Source: JACQFV01 sp964593585
Lineage (GTDB): Bacteria; Zixibacteria; MSB-5A5; WJJR01
Length of the DNA stretch: 64,000 nt
Direction of reading: 5' to 3'
Assembly (NCBI GenBank): GCA_964593585.1
Contig: CAZQIZ010000002.1
Coordinates: 62,001 to 126,000, forward strand
How positions within the stretch are numbered: position 1 is the first letter of the stretch; each line of letters starts with the position of its first letter. A program made the position numbers and the translations under genes. This document shows positions 44,169 to 53,582 of the stretch, piece by piece. The notes below the pieces were generated by a model. The model ran no database searches and had not been told where the DNA came from. It saw nothing but the letters and a program-made list of their open reading frames with translations.

Positions 44169-46105
44169 TATGCGCCCACCATTCCCTGCAGGAAGGCCCA
44201 CAGCGCCCAGCCGACCGCGACCACACAACCCAGGATGAAGGTCAGAATCCCCCAGCGGAACCATCCGGTGGAGAACTTCACCCCGCCGGCGGCGGCGTTC
44301 TGCGCGCTGGCCGCCAGCCCATTGGCCGCGCCATCGACCACGCCGAGGTCAAAGTAGCGGTAGACCGCGGTGGAGATCTTTACCAACGGGTTGACCACCA
44401 CGGCGTCATAGAGTTCATCGATCCAGTACTTGTTCAACAGCAGATTGTAAAGTCCGGGGAACTTCTGACGCAGCGCCTCGGCTTTGTCCGGCGATTTCAC
44501 ATACCACGCATACGCCCAGCCGATGCCGGCCAGGGCGATCAGCACCGAGAAGGCCATCAGGCCATACTCGACCGCGTGGGAGGCATGGGCCTCCAGATGC
44601 AGGGTCTCCTCGGCGTGCGTGAACACCGGCGCGAGGAAATGCTCAAACCAGGCGCCGCCGCCCAACACCGCCGGCCAGCCGATCCAGCCGCCGATGATCG
44701 AGAGCACGCCAAGGATCGACAGCGGCAGCGTCATCGCGCGCGGCGACTCGTGGGGATGGACCTCATGCCCGAAACGCGGCTGGCCATGGAAGGCCATGAA
44801 GACCAGACGGAACATGTAAAACGCGGTCAGAAGCGCGGTGAGCGAACCGACCGCCCACAGCAGCCAGTGGCCGATGGGTGAAGCGAACGACTTCCAGAGG
44901 ATTTCATCCTTCGAAACAAAGCCGGCCAGCGGGGGCACCCCGGCGATCGCCAGCGCCGCCACCACGAAGGTCCAGTAGGTGGTCGGCATGTGCCTTTTCA
45001 GCCCGCCCATCTTGCGCAGGTCCTGCTCGTCGGACATCGCATGGATGACGCTGCCGGCGCCGAGGAACAGCAGCGCCTTGAAGAAGGCATGGGTCATCAG
45101 ATGAAAGATCCCGGCGGCGAAAGCGCCGACGCCGAGAGCGAGGAACATGTAGCCCAACTGCGAGATGGTAGAATAGGCCAGGACCTTTTTGATGTCATTT
45201 TGCACCAACGCCATCGTCGCGGCAAAAAGCGCGGTGGCGGCGCCAATGACGGCGACCACGACCAACGTGACCGGGGCCAGCGCGAACAGAGTCGAACAAC
45301 GCGCGACCATGTAGACGCCGGCGGTGACCATGGTGGCGGCATGGATCAACGCCGAGACCGGCGTCGGGCCTTCCATCGCATCCGGGAGCCAGACATAAAG
45401 CGGGATCTGCGCCGATTTGCCGGTGGCGCCGAGGAAGAGCAACAGCCCGATCGCGGTCAGCGTGCCGCCGAGCGCCGCGGCCATCGCCGGGGCCTTCTCA
45501 AAGACTTCGAGATAATTGACGGTGCCGAACGAGCGGAAGATCAGAAAGATGGCGATCGCAAAACCGAAATCGCCGATGCGGTTGACGACAAACGCCTTCA
45601 TCCCCGCCTTGGCCGCCGAGGGACGTTTGTACCAGAAACCGATCAGCAGATACGAGCAGAGCCCCACCCCTTCCCAGCCGACGTAGAGCAGCAGGAAGTT
45701 TCCCGCCAAGACCAGCACAAGCATGAAGAAGACAAAGAGGTTGAGGAAGGCGAAGTAGCGCGGCTGGTCAGGGTCATGCGCCATGTACCCGACCGAATAG
45801 ACATGGATGAGGAAGCCGACGCCGCTGACCACCAGCGCCATTACCGCGGAGAGCGGATCAAACAGGAATCCGAACGCCGCCGAGAAACCATCGACGCCGA
45901 TCCATTCGAAGGGCATGACCTGGAACTGGCGCCCGGGGTAACCGAGGAGGGCGAAAAACGATCCCAGCGCGATGACAAAGGAGGCAAGCACGCCGGCGCA
46001 GGCCACCACGCCCGCGGGGCCCTTCCCCCACTTACGGCCGAAGAAGCCGTTGAGGAGAAACCCGGCCAGCGGCCAGAGCGGTATGGTCCAGACAAGCGAT
46101 AGCAT
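44168..46105 (-). CDS. nuoL: NADH-quinone oxidoreductase subunit L
   Basis: 645 residues. Antiporter core with FVFFMLVLVLAGN, WEGVGLCSYLLIGFWY, AQIPLYVWLPDAMEGPTPVS and STISQLGYMFLALG, plus the C-terminal lateral helix region of NuoL (NKYWIDELYDAVVVNP). Distal proton-pumping subunit of complex I. It is separated from nuoK by 366 bases containing a repeat pair, whereas nuoL-M-N overlap tightly. Confidence 0.96.
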   Translation of the reverse strand: MLSLVWTIPLWPLAGFLLNGFFGRKWGKGPAGVVACAGVLASFVIALGSFFALLGYPGRQFQVMPFEWIGVDGFSAAFGFLFDPLSAVMALVVSGVGFLIHVYSVGYMAHDPDQPRYFAFLNLFVFFMLVLVLAGNFLLLYVGWEGVGLCSYLLIGFWYKRPSAAKAGMKAFVVNRIGDFGFAIAIFLIFRSFGTVNYLEVFEKAPAMAAALGGTLTAIGLLLFLGATGKSAQIPLYVWLPDAMEGPTPVSALIHAATMVTAGVYMVARCSTLFALAPVTLVVVAVIGAATALFAATMALVQNDIKKVLAYSTISQLGYMFLALGVGAFAAGIFHLMTHAFFKALLFLGAGSVIHAMSDEQDLRKMGGLKRHMPTTYWTFVVAALAIAGVPPLAGFVSKDEILWKSFASPIGHWLLWAVGSLTALLTAFYMFRLVFMAFHGQPRFGHEVHPHESPRAMTLPLSILGVLSIIGGWIGWPAVLGGGAWFEHFLAPVFTHAEETLHLEAHASHAVEYGLMAFSVLIALAGIGWAYAWYVKSPDKAEALRQKFPGLYNLLLNKYWIDELYDAVVVNPLVKISTAVYRYFDLGVVDGAANGLAASAQNAAAGGVKFSTGWFRWGILTFILGCVVAVGWALWAFLQGMVGA

Positions 46106-46114
46106 GAGGTTTAG

Positions 46115-46471
46115 GGGTGTCTCTCGCGGTTCCGGCGAGTCCCCTCACCCGTTTTGCCTGCGGCAAAACGACCTCCCCCTGAGGGGGAGCTGAACAGACT
46201 TGCGACCCGGCTGTCGCGCAATACAGTGAACTCGGCTCGTCGATCCTGTGTCATGACATCGTTCAAATCGTTCTGCCGCACCGATGACTTCCAGTCTCTA
46301 ACTTGTCGGAAATCCTGATTCCCATCTCTCCTGATCGCTTCACTCGCAATCTTCTGAACTGCCGAACCCCTGATCACCGAAGTAGCCAGACACTTCGTTG
46401 CTTGTTCACCTCTCCCTTTGGGAGAGGTTGCCTCGCCCGGCGGGCCAGGCGGGTGAGGGGACCCGCGAGCG
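46115..46471. repeat. Inverted repeat pair inside the nuo operon
   Basis: Left arm 46115-46190 and right arm 46406-46471 are inverted relatives: both contain GGGTGAGGGG, a stem such as CTCCCCCTGAGGGGGAG or CTCTCCCTTTGGGAGAG, and a terminal CGCGAG with GTCACCC or GTGTCTC. The roughly 215 bases between them are lower in GC and contain no gene. The right arm abuts the nuoK stop codon. The structure looks like a mobile palindromic element pair rather than a single terminator. Confidence 0.7.
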
Positions 46472-46780
46472 TCACCCTTTCAGCATGTTCAATCCATCCA
46501 CATCGACCGACCGTTTGCGCCGGTAGACCGCAACCAGGATTGCCAGGCCGACCGCGGCTTCGGCGGCCGCCACGGTCAGCACAAAAAAGACCATCGCTTG
46601 CCCGCCGATGTCATGGTGGACACGGGCGAAGACGACCAGCAGCAAGTTGGCGGCGTTGAGCATCAACTCGACGCTCATCAGGGTCACGATGGCGTTGCGG
46701 CGAACCATCACGCCGACCACGCCGAGGATGAAGAGTATCCCGGCGACGACGAGGTAATGCTCCAGCGGCACGGGCAGCAT
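46472..46780 (-). CDS. nuoK: NADH-quinone oxidoreductase subunit K
   Basis: 102 residues, three transmembrane helices. The conserved glutamates are in MSVELMLNAANLL (first) and AAAEAAVGLAI (second), both needed for proton transfer. Starts three bases after nuoJ ends. Confidence 0.96.
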   Translation of the reverse strand: MLPVPLEHYLVVAGILFILGVVGVMVRRNAIVTLMSVELMLNAANLLLVVFARVHHDIGGQAMVFFVLTVAAAEAAVGLAILVAVYRRKRSVDVDGLNMLKG

Positions 46781-46783
46781 CGG

Positions 46784-47296
46784 TTATCCCTCGACCTCGC
46801 CGGCGCGGCGCGGACGCGCCACCACCACGACGGCCAGCGCGGCGGCAAGAAGCAGAATCGATGTCAGTTCGAACGCAAACAGGTATTCGCCGAAGAGCAC
46901 CTTGCCCATGGCGGTTACGCTGCCGAAGCCTTCCGGCGCCGGATCGACTACCGCATCGACGCCGCCGAAGAGGATGAAGATCTCGGCGAGGAAGGTGGCG
47001 CCGAGTATCCCGCCAAAGACGCGGATGCCGCGCAGCGGATTGGGCCCGAACTCATCGCGTTTCAGGTTGAGCATCATCACGATGAAGAGGAACAGCACCA
47101 TGATCGCGCCGGCGTAGATGATGATCTGGAGAATGGCGACAAACTCCGCCGACAATTGCAGAAAGAGGACGGCCAGCGCGACGAGGGTGACGATCAGATG
47201 GAGGACGCAGGTGATCGGGTTGCGCACGGTGATGACGCGCACGGCGGCGGCGATGGCCACAAGGGCGGCAACCCAGAAAACAATCAGACTCAGCAT
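46784..47296 (-). CDS. nuoJ: NADH-quinone oxidoreductase subunit J
   Basis: 170 residues with five hydrophobic helices; the conserved IIYAGAIMVLFLFIVMMLN segment (pi-bulge helix TM3) is intact, as is the NPITCVLHLI start. First gene of this nuo cluster: immediately upstream is an unrelated secreted-protein gene, so nuoA-I must lie elsewhere. No clear promoter was found in the 194 bases upstream. Confidence 0.94.
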   Translation of the reverse strand: MLSLIVFWVAALVAIAAAVRVITVRNPITCVLHLIVTLVALAVLFLQLSAEFVAILQIIIYAGAIMVLFLFIVMMLNLKRDEFGPNPLRGIRVFGGILGATFLAEIFILFGGVDAVVDPAPEGFGSVTAMGKVLFGEYLFAFELTSILLLAAALAVVVVARPRRAGEVEG

Positions 47297-47351
47297 CGGT
47301 GGTCAGCCCGTCGGATTCCCTAAGGGAATCTTTTCACAAAACCCGCCAAAC

Positions 47352-47371
47352 AAAAACGCCCGGCGGGCGTT
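47352..47371 (-). terminator. Rho-independent terminator upstream of nuoJ
   Basis: On the minus strand AACGCCC pairs with GGGCGTT around a three-base loop, then TTTTTG. It lies 120 bases past the stop of the secreted-protein gene at 47491 and isolates it from nuoJ. Confidence 0.75.
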
Positions 47372-47490
47372 GCGGCAGGCCTCAAGTATCAAGCGGGCAA
47401 GGGGTTCAGTCAACCCCGTTTTGGTAGGATTTGACAGCAGTTTCGGCGCAATCGGAGGCGGAGCGAAATCAGCAGCCAACTCGTTCGATG

Positions 47491-49036
47491 TCACCGCAGC
47501 AGGACGAGTTTCCGGACCGTCGATCCCCTGAATGAGGATAGACGGGCGAAGTAGATGCCGGACGGACAAGCGTGATTCTGAATATCACGGCCGTCCCAGA
47601 CAACCTCCGGGCGCTCTCCGGTCGGCAGTTCAATGACGGCCTGTCCCAACACGTTGTAGATCACCACGGACACGGCCTCGGTCTCCGGAGTCCAAAAGAG
47701 CGTGACCGATGAATTGAAGGGGTTGGGTCGTGCGGCGATCTCAAGACGCGCAATGGTCCCTGCTTCCGGCGAGGGGTCATCGAAAACCCCGGTGGGGGTT
47801 TCGGATCGATAATAAACCAAGTACGAACCGCGGAAGTAGAAGAGTGTCGCCTCTCCCGGCGCGAACAAAGGTCCGGCAAACAGGTCCACTTCCGGCATGC
47901 CATATAACCGTTCCGACTCGGCTCCGGTGGAAAGGTCGCGCACCTCCCAGACCGAACTGTCACGCACCGGGAGGTAGCAATGGCTGATCCCGTCACCATC
48001 GGGATCGGCGACAGCGAATCGCAGGTAGCGGCTCTCCACAATCGTATTGGCCCAAGCCGTCTGCCAGTACGCCGGCGCAGTGTCCGTCGAAAAGGCCGTC
48101 AACTGCGGCTTAAGTCCGGAGGACCAGCTTCCCGAATCGACCTCGATAATCATGAGTGGTGAAGCGCCCTCATCCCTCTTCCCCGTGGCCAGATTCCGGA
48201 GAACTCGCCGCGCCGAATTCGGGGAGCAGATGTAGCACCCAATCGCGCTGGACATCCATCGACGATGGACCGTCCACTGAGGCGTGAGCGACTGCACCGA
48301 ATCAAGCGATGACTCGTCCGTCCAGAAGTATGAGCTCCAGGTGCGCCAACGACAATCAATCAGCAGGGAGACGGCACTCGGGGATGAGGGGTCATAGATC
48401 GTCGTCCAGATGTCCGGTCCGGCGGGCACCGAATCGACGAACGCCCCATCGGCGAGGCGAAATCGGTGCAAGTGCCAACGCTCGTATCCATGCCCAATGA
48501 CGCCCGGAGCCTGCTGGGCCTCCACCGTGTCGAAATACTGATGCTGGAGAAGCGCGACGATGGGCGCCCCCTGAGGTGTAGTGCCATAGAAGACGGCACG
48601 CTGGGCGGCGAAGGGAGTCCTCCACAACCCCACATCAGGAGGCGGCATCGGGATCAAACTGCCGGATGGAGTCTCCTGACAGGTATGCGTACTCGATCGT
48701 CGGATCCGCGTCGTAGTTCCCCGCGATCCAATTCGCAGCATCGACGCCCAGTTCCAATGGGCCGCCGCGCCACTGACCATGAAGCGGGTCGTACACGCCG
48801 ACGATGGTCGGCATGCTGTTGAGGGCCACTCCGAGTTCCCAGACTCCGTCGCTGTCGCCGTCCACCGGCAACCACGCGAGGATCGAATCACTCAATGCTA
48901 TGGAGTCGAGAACGCAGCCAGAAAGACACGTTTGGGGAGAATCTGGGGCAGAGTGAGCAGCGCCTCCGATTGCGAGAGCTGTCGCAATCCCGACCAACAC
49001 AACGACGCCGGCGGGCGTCCAAGCGCCTCTTCCCAT
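47491..49036 (-). pseudogene. Secreted protein with sorting domain, interrupted by a frameshift
   Basis: The N-terminal frame starts at an ATG at 49036 (GGAGG upstream) with a signal peptide (WTPAGVVVLVGIATALAIGG then AAHSA) and runs to a stop at 48635 after DSIRQFDPDAAS. The rest of the protein continues one frame over from about PDVGLWRTPFAAQRAVF, through WD/FG-GAP-like beta repeats with DPDGDGISHCYL, to a C-terminal domain with ARPNPFNSSVTLFW and IYFARLSSFRGSTVRKLVLL, a type IX-like sorting domain. One inserted or missing base near 48640 explains the break. Restored length is about 515 residues. Function unknown. Confidence 0.8.
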
Positions 49037-49171
49037 ACCTGCCTCCAACAATCGGATACGTCGCGGCGGCGGGGCTTCCCAGAGTCAATTTCGCTCATTC
49101 AGATAAAGTGTCAATCTCTATTCCGGTCGCCGGTCAGTTCGGCACTGCGTCGATTTGCCGGCTCGTGGCGC

Positions 49172-51499
49172 TCAATCAATCCCACCCTCTTCCCCATCAA
49201 GCTGCGCCACCGGTTCGTTGACGCGCGGGCGTGTTTCCAGTGTCGCCGATTTGGCGGCAAATTCCAGCAGGTCGGCCGCGCCTTTTTTGCCGATGCGTCC
49301 GATTTCCATTTCCGGACCGACACAGGCGGGGCAGCCGCTCTGGCAGGAGCATTCGCGGATCAGCCGGGCGGTCTCGGCGAAGAGGTCGGAGGCCATCTCG
49401 AAGATCTTCTGCGAGAAGCCCACGCCGCCGGGGACGTTGTCGTAGAGGTAAATCGTCGGCAACCCGGAATGCGGGGCGCGCACCTGCGAGAGCGCGCCGA
49501 GATCGCGCGGGTCGGACATCACCCACAGGGGGGCCATCTGCCCCAGCGCGTTGGCGGCGGCGCGCAGGATCTCCCCCACGTTGCCGATCGGATAGCCCAG
49601 TTTCGCGGCGATGTCGGCGGGGAAATCGGTCCAGAAGGCGGTGGTGTGCATCTCCAGTTCGGGGAGACTGATCTTGCCGGAGCCGACGTTTTCGTGGGTG
49701 TGGAAACGGATCTTCTTGAACAGCACGGCGACGGTGGTCAGCGACACTTCGCCATGTCCCAGCCGCATGTCGGGAGCGATGCGGTCGTTTTCGACCGTGA
49801 GAATCTTCAGGTCGGTCTTGGTTTCGGCGTCGGTGAAGTAGTCGACGTTGACTTCCTCGACATAGGCGCGGCGTCCCTCCCAGTCGAGGTCCTTAACCTG
49901 GTACTGCCCGGCGCCGTGGAGGTAGATGGCGTCGGGATGCAGAAAGACCGGCGCCGAGAACAGGTCGGTTTCGCCGATGATGCGGTTTTTGTCGGAGCGG
50001 TTGTGGATGGTGAAGTTTTCCGGCGAGGCGGCGCGCAGGGAGACCTCGCCGGCCGGATAGATGTCGGAGGCCCAGAAGTAGCGTCCGCCCGACTGGGTCA
50101 GCACCCGGTTTTCGCGCAGGTATTCCAGCATCGGCTGGGTCATGTCGACGCCGAACTTCGCATCGGCGCCGAAGGGCAGCTCGAAGGCGGCGCACTTCAG
50201 GTGCGACATCAGCACGACCAGGTTGTTGGGATCGACGATGCCCGATTCGACGGCGCGTTCGAAGACATATTCAGGATGGCGGACGAGAAACTGGTCGACC
50301 GGCGAGGAGTTGGCGACCATGATCGCCGCCGAAATCCCCTGGCGCCGTCCGGCGCGTCCGATCTGCTGACGCATCGAGGCCAGGGTTCCGGGGTAGCCGC
50401 AGAGGATGGCGACATCCAGCGAGCCGACGTCGATGCCCAGTTCGAGAGCGTTGGTGGAGACCACGCCGCGGATTGTGCCGCGACGCAGCCCCTCTTCGAT
50501 GCCGCGCCGTTCGTTGGGCAGGTAGCCGCCGCGGTAGCCCACCACCAGCTGCGGGTTGCGTTTGATCATCGCCAAATGCTCGCGCAGGTAGGTGAGGATG
50601 ACCTCGACCGACCGGCGCATGCGCGCGAAGACGATGGTTGTGATGTTGTGGGTGAGGAACTCGGCGGCCAACTTGTTGGCCACCGACAGCGAGGAGCGAC
50701 GGATGCCGAGGGCCTCGTTGACCAGCGGCGGATTGTAAAGGATGACATGCTTTTCGGCGGTCGGGGCGCCGTTGCGGTCGACCACGACGAACTTCCTGCC
50801 CACGATCCGTTCGGCCAGTTCATCGGGATTGTGGATGGTGGCCGAGCAGGCGATGAACTGCGGGTTGGCGTTGTAGAAGGCGGCGATGCGCAGCAAGCGG
50901 CGGATCACATTGCCCAGGTGCGAGCCGAAGACCCCGCGGTAGTGATGCAGCTCGTCGATCACCACAATGCGCAGGTTCTCAAACAGCTTCACCCACTTGG
51001 TGTGATGCGGCAGGATGCCCGAGTGGAGCATGTCGGGGTTGGTGATGACAATCTGTCCGGCAATACGCACGGCGCGACGGGCGGTCGAGGGTGTGTCGCC
51101 GTCGAAAGTGTGGGTCTTGATATCGATGCCGGCGCCTTCGGTCAGCTCGATCAATTCGGCGCGTTGGTCCTGGGAGAGCGCCTTGGTCGGAAACAGGTAC
51201 AAAGCGCGGGCATACGGGTCGCGGAGGATGGCGTTGAGCACCGGCAGGTTGTAGCAGAGGGTCTTGCCGGAGGCGGTCGGGGTCACGACCACCACATTGT
51301 CGCCGCGCTCGACCGCGTCGATCGCCTCAGCCTGATGGCGGTAGAGCTTGGCCACGCCACGCCGACGGTACGCATCGGCCAGCCGCGGGTCGATCGATGC
51401 GGGATAGTCGCGGTAGTCGCCGCTGCGGGCGGAGATGGTGTGCCAGTGCTCGACGTGGCTGTCCTTGCGCAGTTTTTCGAGAACCTGTTCGAGGGTCAT
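49172..51499 (-). CDS. MrfA/YprA-type DEAD/DEAH-box helicase with four-cysteine C-terminal domain
   Basis: 775 residues. Superfamily 2 motifs: Walker A TPTASGKT, DEAH-type DELHHYRG, SAT in ACSATIHNP, VSTNALELGIDVG and QQIGRAGRRQG. The C-terminal DUF1998-type region ends with the metal-binding cluster ECSCQSGCPACVGP. This is the layout of B. subtilis MrfA, a 3'-to-5' helicase in mitomycin-type lesion repair. The partner nuclease MrfB is not adjacent here. Confidence 0.93.
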   Translation of the reverse strand: MTLEQVLEKLRKDSHVEHWHTISARSGDYRDYPASIDPRLADAYRRRGVAKLYRHQAEAIDAVERGDNVVVVTPTASGKTLCYNLPVLNAILRDPYARALYLFPTKALSQDQRAELIELTEGAGIDIKTHTFDGDTPSTARRAVRIAGQIVITNPDMLHSGILPHHTKWVKLFENLRIVVIDELHHYRGVFGSHLGNVIRRLLRIAAFYNANPQFIACSATIHNPDELAERIVGRKFVVVDRNGAPTAEKHVILYNPPLVNEALGIRRSSLSVANKLAAEFLTHNITTIVFARMRRSVEVILTYLREHLAMIKRNPQLVVGYRGGYLPNERRGIEEGLRRGTIRGVVSTNALELGIDVGSLDVAILCGYPGTLASMRQQIGRAGRRQGISAAIMVANSSPVDQFLVRHPEYVFERAVESGIVDPNNLVVLMSHLKCAAFELPFGADAKFGVDMTQPMLEYLRENRVLTQSGGRYFWASDIYPAGEVSLRAASPENFTIHNRSDKNRIIGETDLFSAPVFLHPDAIYLHGAGQYQVKDLDWEGRRAYVEEVNVDYFTDAETKTDLKILTVENDRIAPDMRLGHGEVSLTTVAVLFKKIRFHTHENVGSGKISLPELEMHTTAFWTDFPADIAAKLGYPIGNVGEILRAAANALGQMAPLWVMSDPRDLGALSQVRAPHSGLPTIYLYDNVPGGVGFSQKIFEMASDLFAETARLIRECSCQSGCPACVGPEMEIGRIGKKGAADLLEFAAKSATLETRPRVNEPVAQLDGEEGGID

Positions 51500-51677
51500 T
51501 GAAAGGCTCCAGACATGATGTGGGAAAGCGACGCTCCGGCGGAGCCGCGAGCCCTGGCTTGCACGAACGAACGCAACGTAGTCCTGGGAGGCGCCCCGCG
51601 AGGACGAAACGGCATGCGTCCAACCACCTCTGCCGCGCGGCGGTCCGCCAGGGCGGATCGCGTCCCACGGATGCTTA

Positions 51678-51698
51678 GACAGCGGCGGGCGCGCTGTC
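51678..51698 (-). terminator. Hairpin after the small membrane protein
   Basis: GACAGCG pairs with CGCTGTC around a GC-rich loop two bases beyond the stop at 51701. No T-run, so a weak call. Confidence 0.35.
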
Positions 51699-51700
51699 CA

Positions 51701-51922
51701 TCACTTTTTCGGTGGCGGAACGGGAGAAAATCGCCGGGCCAGGAACCAGCCGGCATAGAAGACGGCCACCGCCAGCAGTGTGGCATAGATCATCGGTCCC
51801 TCGCTGGGCTCGGCGCCGTAGACCAAAAGCCCCTCCAACCCCAGCCCGAGGCCAAGAATCTGCAGGAGCCGTCCGATCCGGTATCCCCAAATCCGGCCGG
51901 TGGAGGGAGCGGGAGCGGTCAT
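51701..51922 (-). CDS. Small two-helix membrane protein
   Basis: 73 residues. Two hydrophobic helices (IGRLLQILGLGLGLEGLLVY and MIYATLLAVAVFYAGWFLA) and a proline/lysine tail. Follows the archaemetzincin-like gene by 11 bases, so it is probably translated from the same message. Family unknown. Confidence 0.6.
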   Translation of the reverse strand: MTAPAPSTGRIWGYRIGRLLQILGLGLGLEGLLVYGAEPSEGPMIYATLLAVAVFYAGWFLARRFSPVPPPKK

Positions 51923-51933
51923 ACGGGTGGGAC

Positions 51934-52476
51934 TCAGACGCCGTGGCGGACCAAGCGGCGCTGGCAGTTGTCACAGAACTTTTCGGCCTTGGCGTCGGTG
52001 TCGCTCATTGAGGCCGAACGGTACATCACGCAGCGGGGGTTGCTGCACGCCGCAAGGTGGAACAGTTGCCCGACCAGGTGGATGCCCTCTTTGACGGCGC
52101 GCGAGAAGATCTGCTTTTCATCCTCGGCTATGCCGTAGAACTCGAGCCGCATGCGGTAGAATGACATCACGGCGCAGCCGGAGACCGGATCGGCCTCGCC
52201 ATAGACAAACGGCACGGTCGGGATGTAGAGATCCTCCTCGGTCAGGCCGAGGATGCGCTCGTTGTCGTTTTGGCGCATCAGTTCCAGTTTGGTCAGGATC
52301 ACGGTGGCGTAGAACTGACCACGTTCCTGATTCTCGGCCTCGTCGGGCACCTCGACTCCCTGCAGGATGTCGACGCCGGCGGAAAAGGCGATGGAGAGAT
52401 TGGCGGCGAGCTTGTTGACCTGGTAAAAGTCGAGATCGCCGAGCGGGACGATGATGATCTTGCCGCGCGATTTCAT
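51934..52476 (-). CDS. Archaemetzincin-like protein with degraded catalytic site
   Basis: 180 residues. Archaemetzincins carry HExxHxxGxxHC followed by Cx4CxM and a later CxxC. Here the surrounding frame is unmistakable (KEGI H133 LVG Q137 LF H140 LA A143 C144, CVM, DTDAKAEKFCDNC) and all four structural-zinc cysteines (C144, C149, C168, C171) remain. The catalytic Glu is Leu134, the second His is Gln137, Gly is His140 and the third His is Ala143. The protein is therefore probably a non-proteolytic relative that keeps the structural zinc. ROK kinase gene lies 77 bases upstream. Confidence 0.85.
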   Translation of the reverse strand: MKSRGKIIIVPLGDLDFYQVNKLAANLSIAFSAGVDILQGVEVPDEAENQERGQFYATVILTKLELMRQNDNERILGLTEEDLYIPTVPFVYGEADPVSGCAVMSFYRMRLEFYGIAEDEKQIFSRAVKEGIHLVGQLFHLAACSNPRCVMYRSASMSDTDAKAEKFCDNCQRRLVRHGV

Positions 52477-52553
52477 GGCCGGTCACAAAACAGGCGCCGT
52501 CTGGATCACACCCGGCGCCTCAGACCAGACATAATACGTCGACCGGGTCCGAA

Positions 52554-53534
52554 TCAACCGCTTTTGCCGAGCGCGCAGGCCCCCAGGGCCGCCGCGCCGA
52601 TGAAGCCGGCGTCGTTGCCCAGCGCCGCTTTGCCGATGCGCAGGTTTTTCCCCTCGACGGAGAAGGCATGTGCGCGGATGCGATCGCCGACCTGGCCCAG
52701 CCAGAAACCGTCGCTGTCGGCGTCGGCCATTCCCCCGCCGATGATCACCGCCTCCGGATCGAAGAGATTAACCGCGCTCAAAATCCCCATCGCCAGTTGA
52801 TGCGCCGATTCGACCAGAATCTGCCGGGCGGTCGCATCCCCCCGTGCGAACGCGTCGAAGAGGATTGCCAGCGTCATGCCGTCGGCCGACGCGTCGCGCA
52901 GCGAGGCCAGCGCCGACTCGGTCTGTGTGTCGGCGGCGGCCGCCGCCTTGCGGATGACCGCGTTGGCGGAGGCATACAATTCGAGACAGCCATGATTGCC
53001 GCAGGGGCAGCGCGGGCCGCGATAGTCGAGGGTGATGTGCCCCATCTCCCCGCCCGAGCCATTGGGTCCGGAGAAGATGTTCCCATCGACAATGAATCCG
53101 CTGCCGATGCCGGAGCCGACGGTGACGCAGATCAGGTTGTCGATGCCGCGTCCGGCGCCGTAGCAGCATTCGGCCCACGCGGCGCAGTTGGCATCGTTGT
53201 CGATGGCGGTCGGAAGGCCGGTGTCGCGTTCGACCAACGCGGCGAGATTGATGCCGATGATCGTGGTCAGGTTCGGAGTCGGGGGCTGGACCTTGTGGGT
53301 GTCGGGGTTGATGGTGCCGGGTGAGCCGATACCGACGGAAACAGGCGTGTGTCCGGCCCGTTGGGCCCAGTCGCAGAGTGCGCAGGCGCATCCGACGATG
53401 CCATCGAGTGTCGCCTGCTGCCCTTCGGCGCCGCGGGTGCGGGCACGATCAGCGAAGAGGATATGCCCCTCGGCGTCGATGGCGCCGTACTTGATCCAGG
53501 TGCCGCCGATGTCGATGCCAAGATGGATGTTCAT
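52554..53534 (-). CDS. ROK-family sugar kinase (glucokinase-like)
   Basis: 326 residues. ROK features: LGIDIGGTWIKYGAID (ATP phosphate loop), GIGSPGTINPDT, AIDNDANCAAWAE with the catalytic Asp, TVGSGIGSGF, EMGHITLDYRG and the zinc motif CPCGNHGCLE. No N-terminal DNA-binding domain, so an enzyme rather than a repressor. Likely phosphorylates glucose or a related sugar; specificity not determined. Confidence 0.9.
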   Translation of the reverse strand: MNIHLGIDIGGTWIKYGAIDAEGHILFADRARTRGAEGQQATLDGIVGCACALCDWAQRAGHTPVSVGIGSPGTINPDTHKVQPPTPNLTTIIGINLAALVERDTGLPTAIDNDANCAAWAECCYGAGRGIDNLICVTVGSGIGSGFIVDGNIFSGPNGSGGEMGHITLDYRGPRCPCGNHGCLELYASANAVIRKAAAAADTQTESALASLRDASADGMTLAILFDAFARGDATARQILVESAHQLAMGILSAVNLFDPEAVIIGGGMADADSDGFWLGQVGDRIRAHAFSVEGKNLRIGKAALGNDAGFIGAAALGACALGKSG

Positions 53535-53582
53535 GGCGTGATGAGGATGATGACGGCCCCATGACGGCGGGCGGAGCCCGCC

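Noticed and set aside
45097..46102. Long plus-strand frames opposite nuoL
   Set aside because: Highly charged mirror products of transmembrane-helix coding sequence; nuoL is unambiguous.
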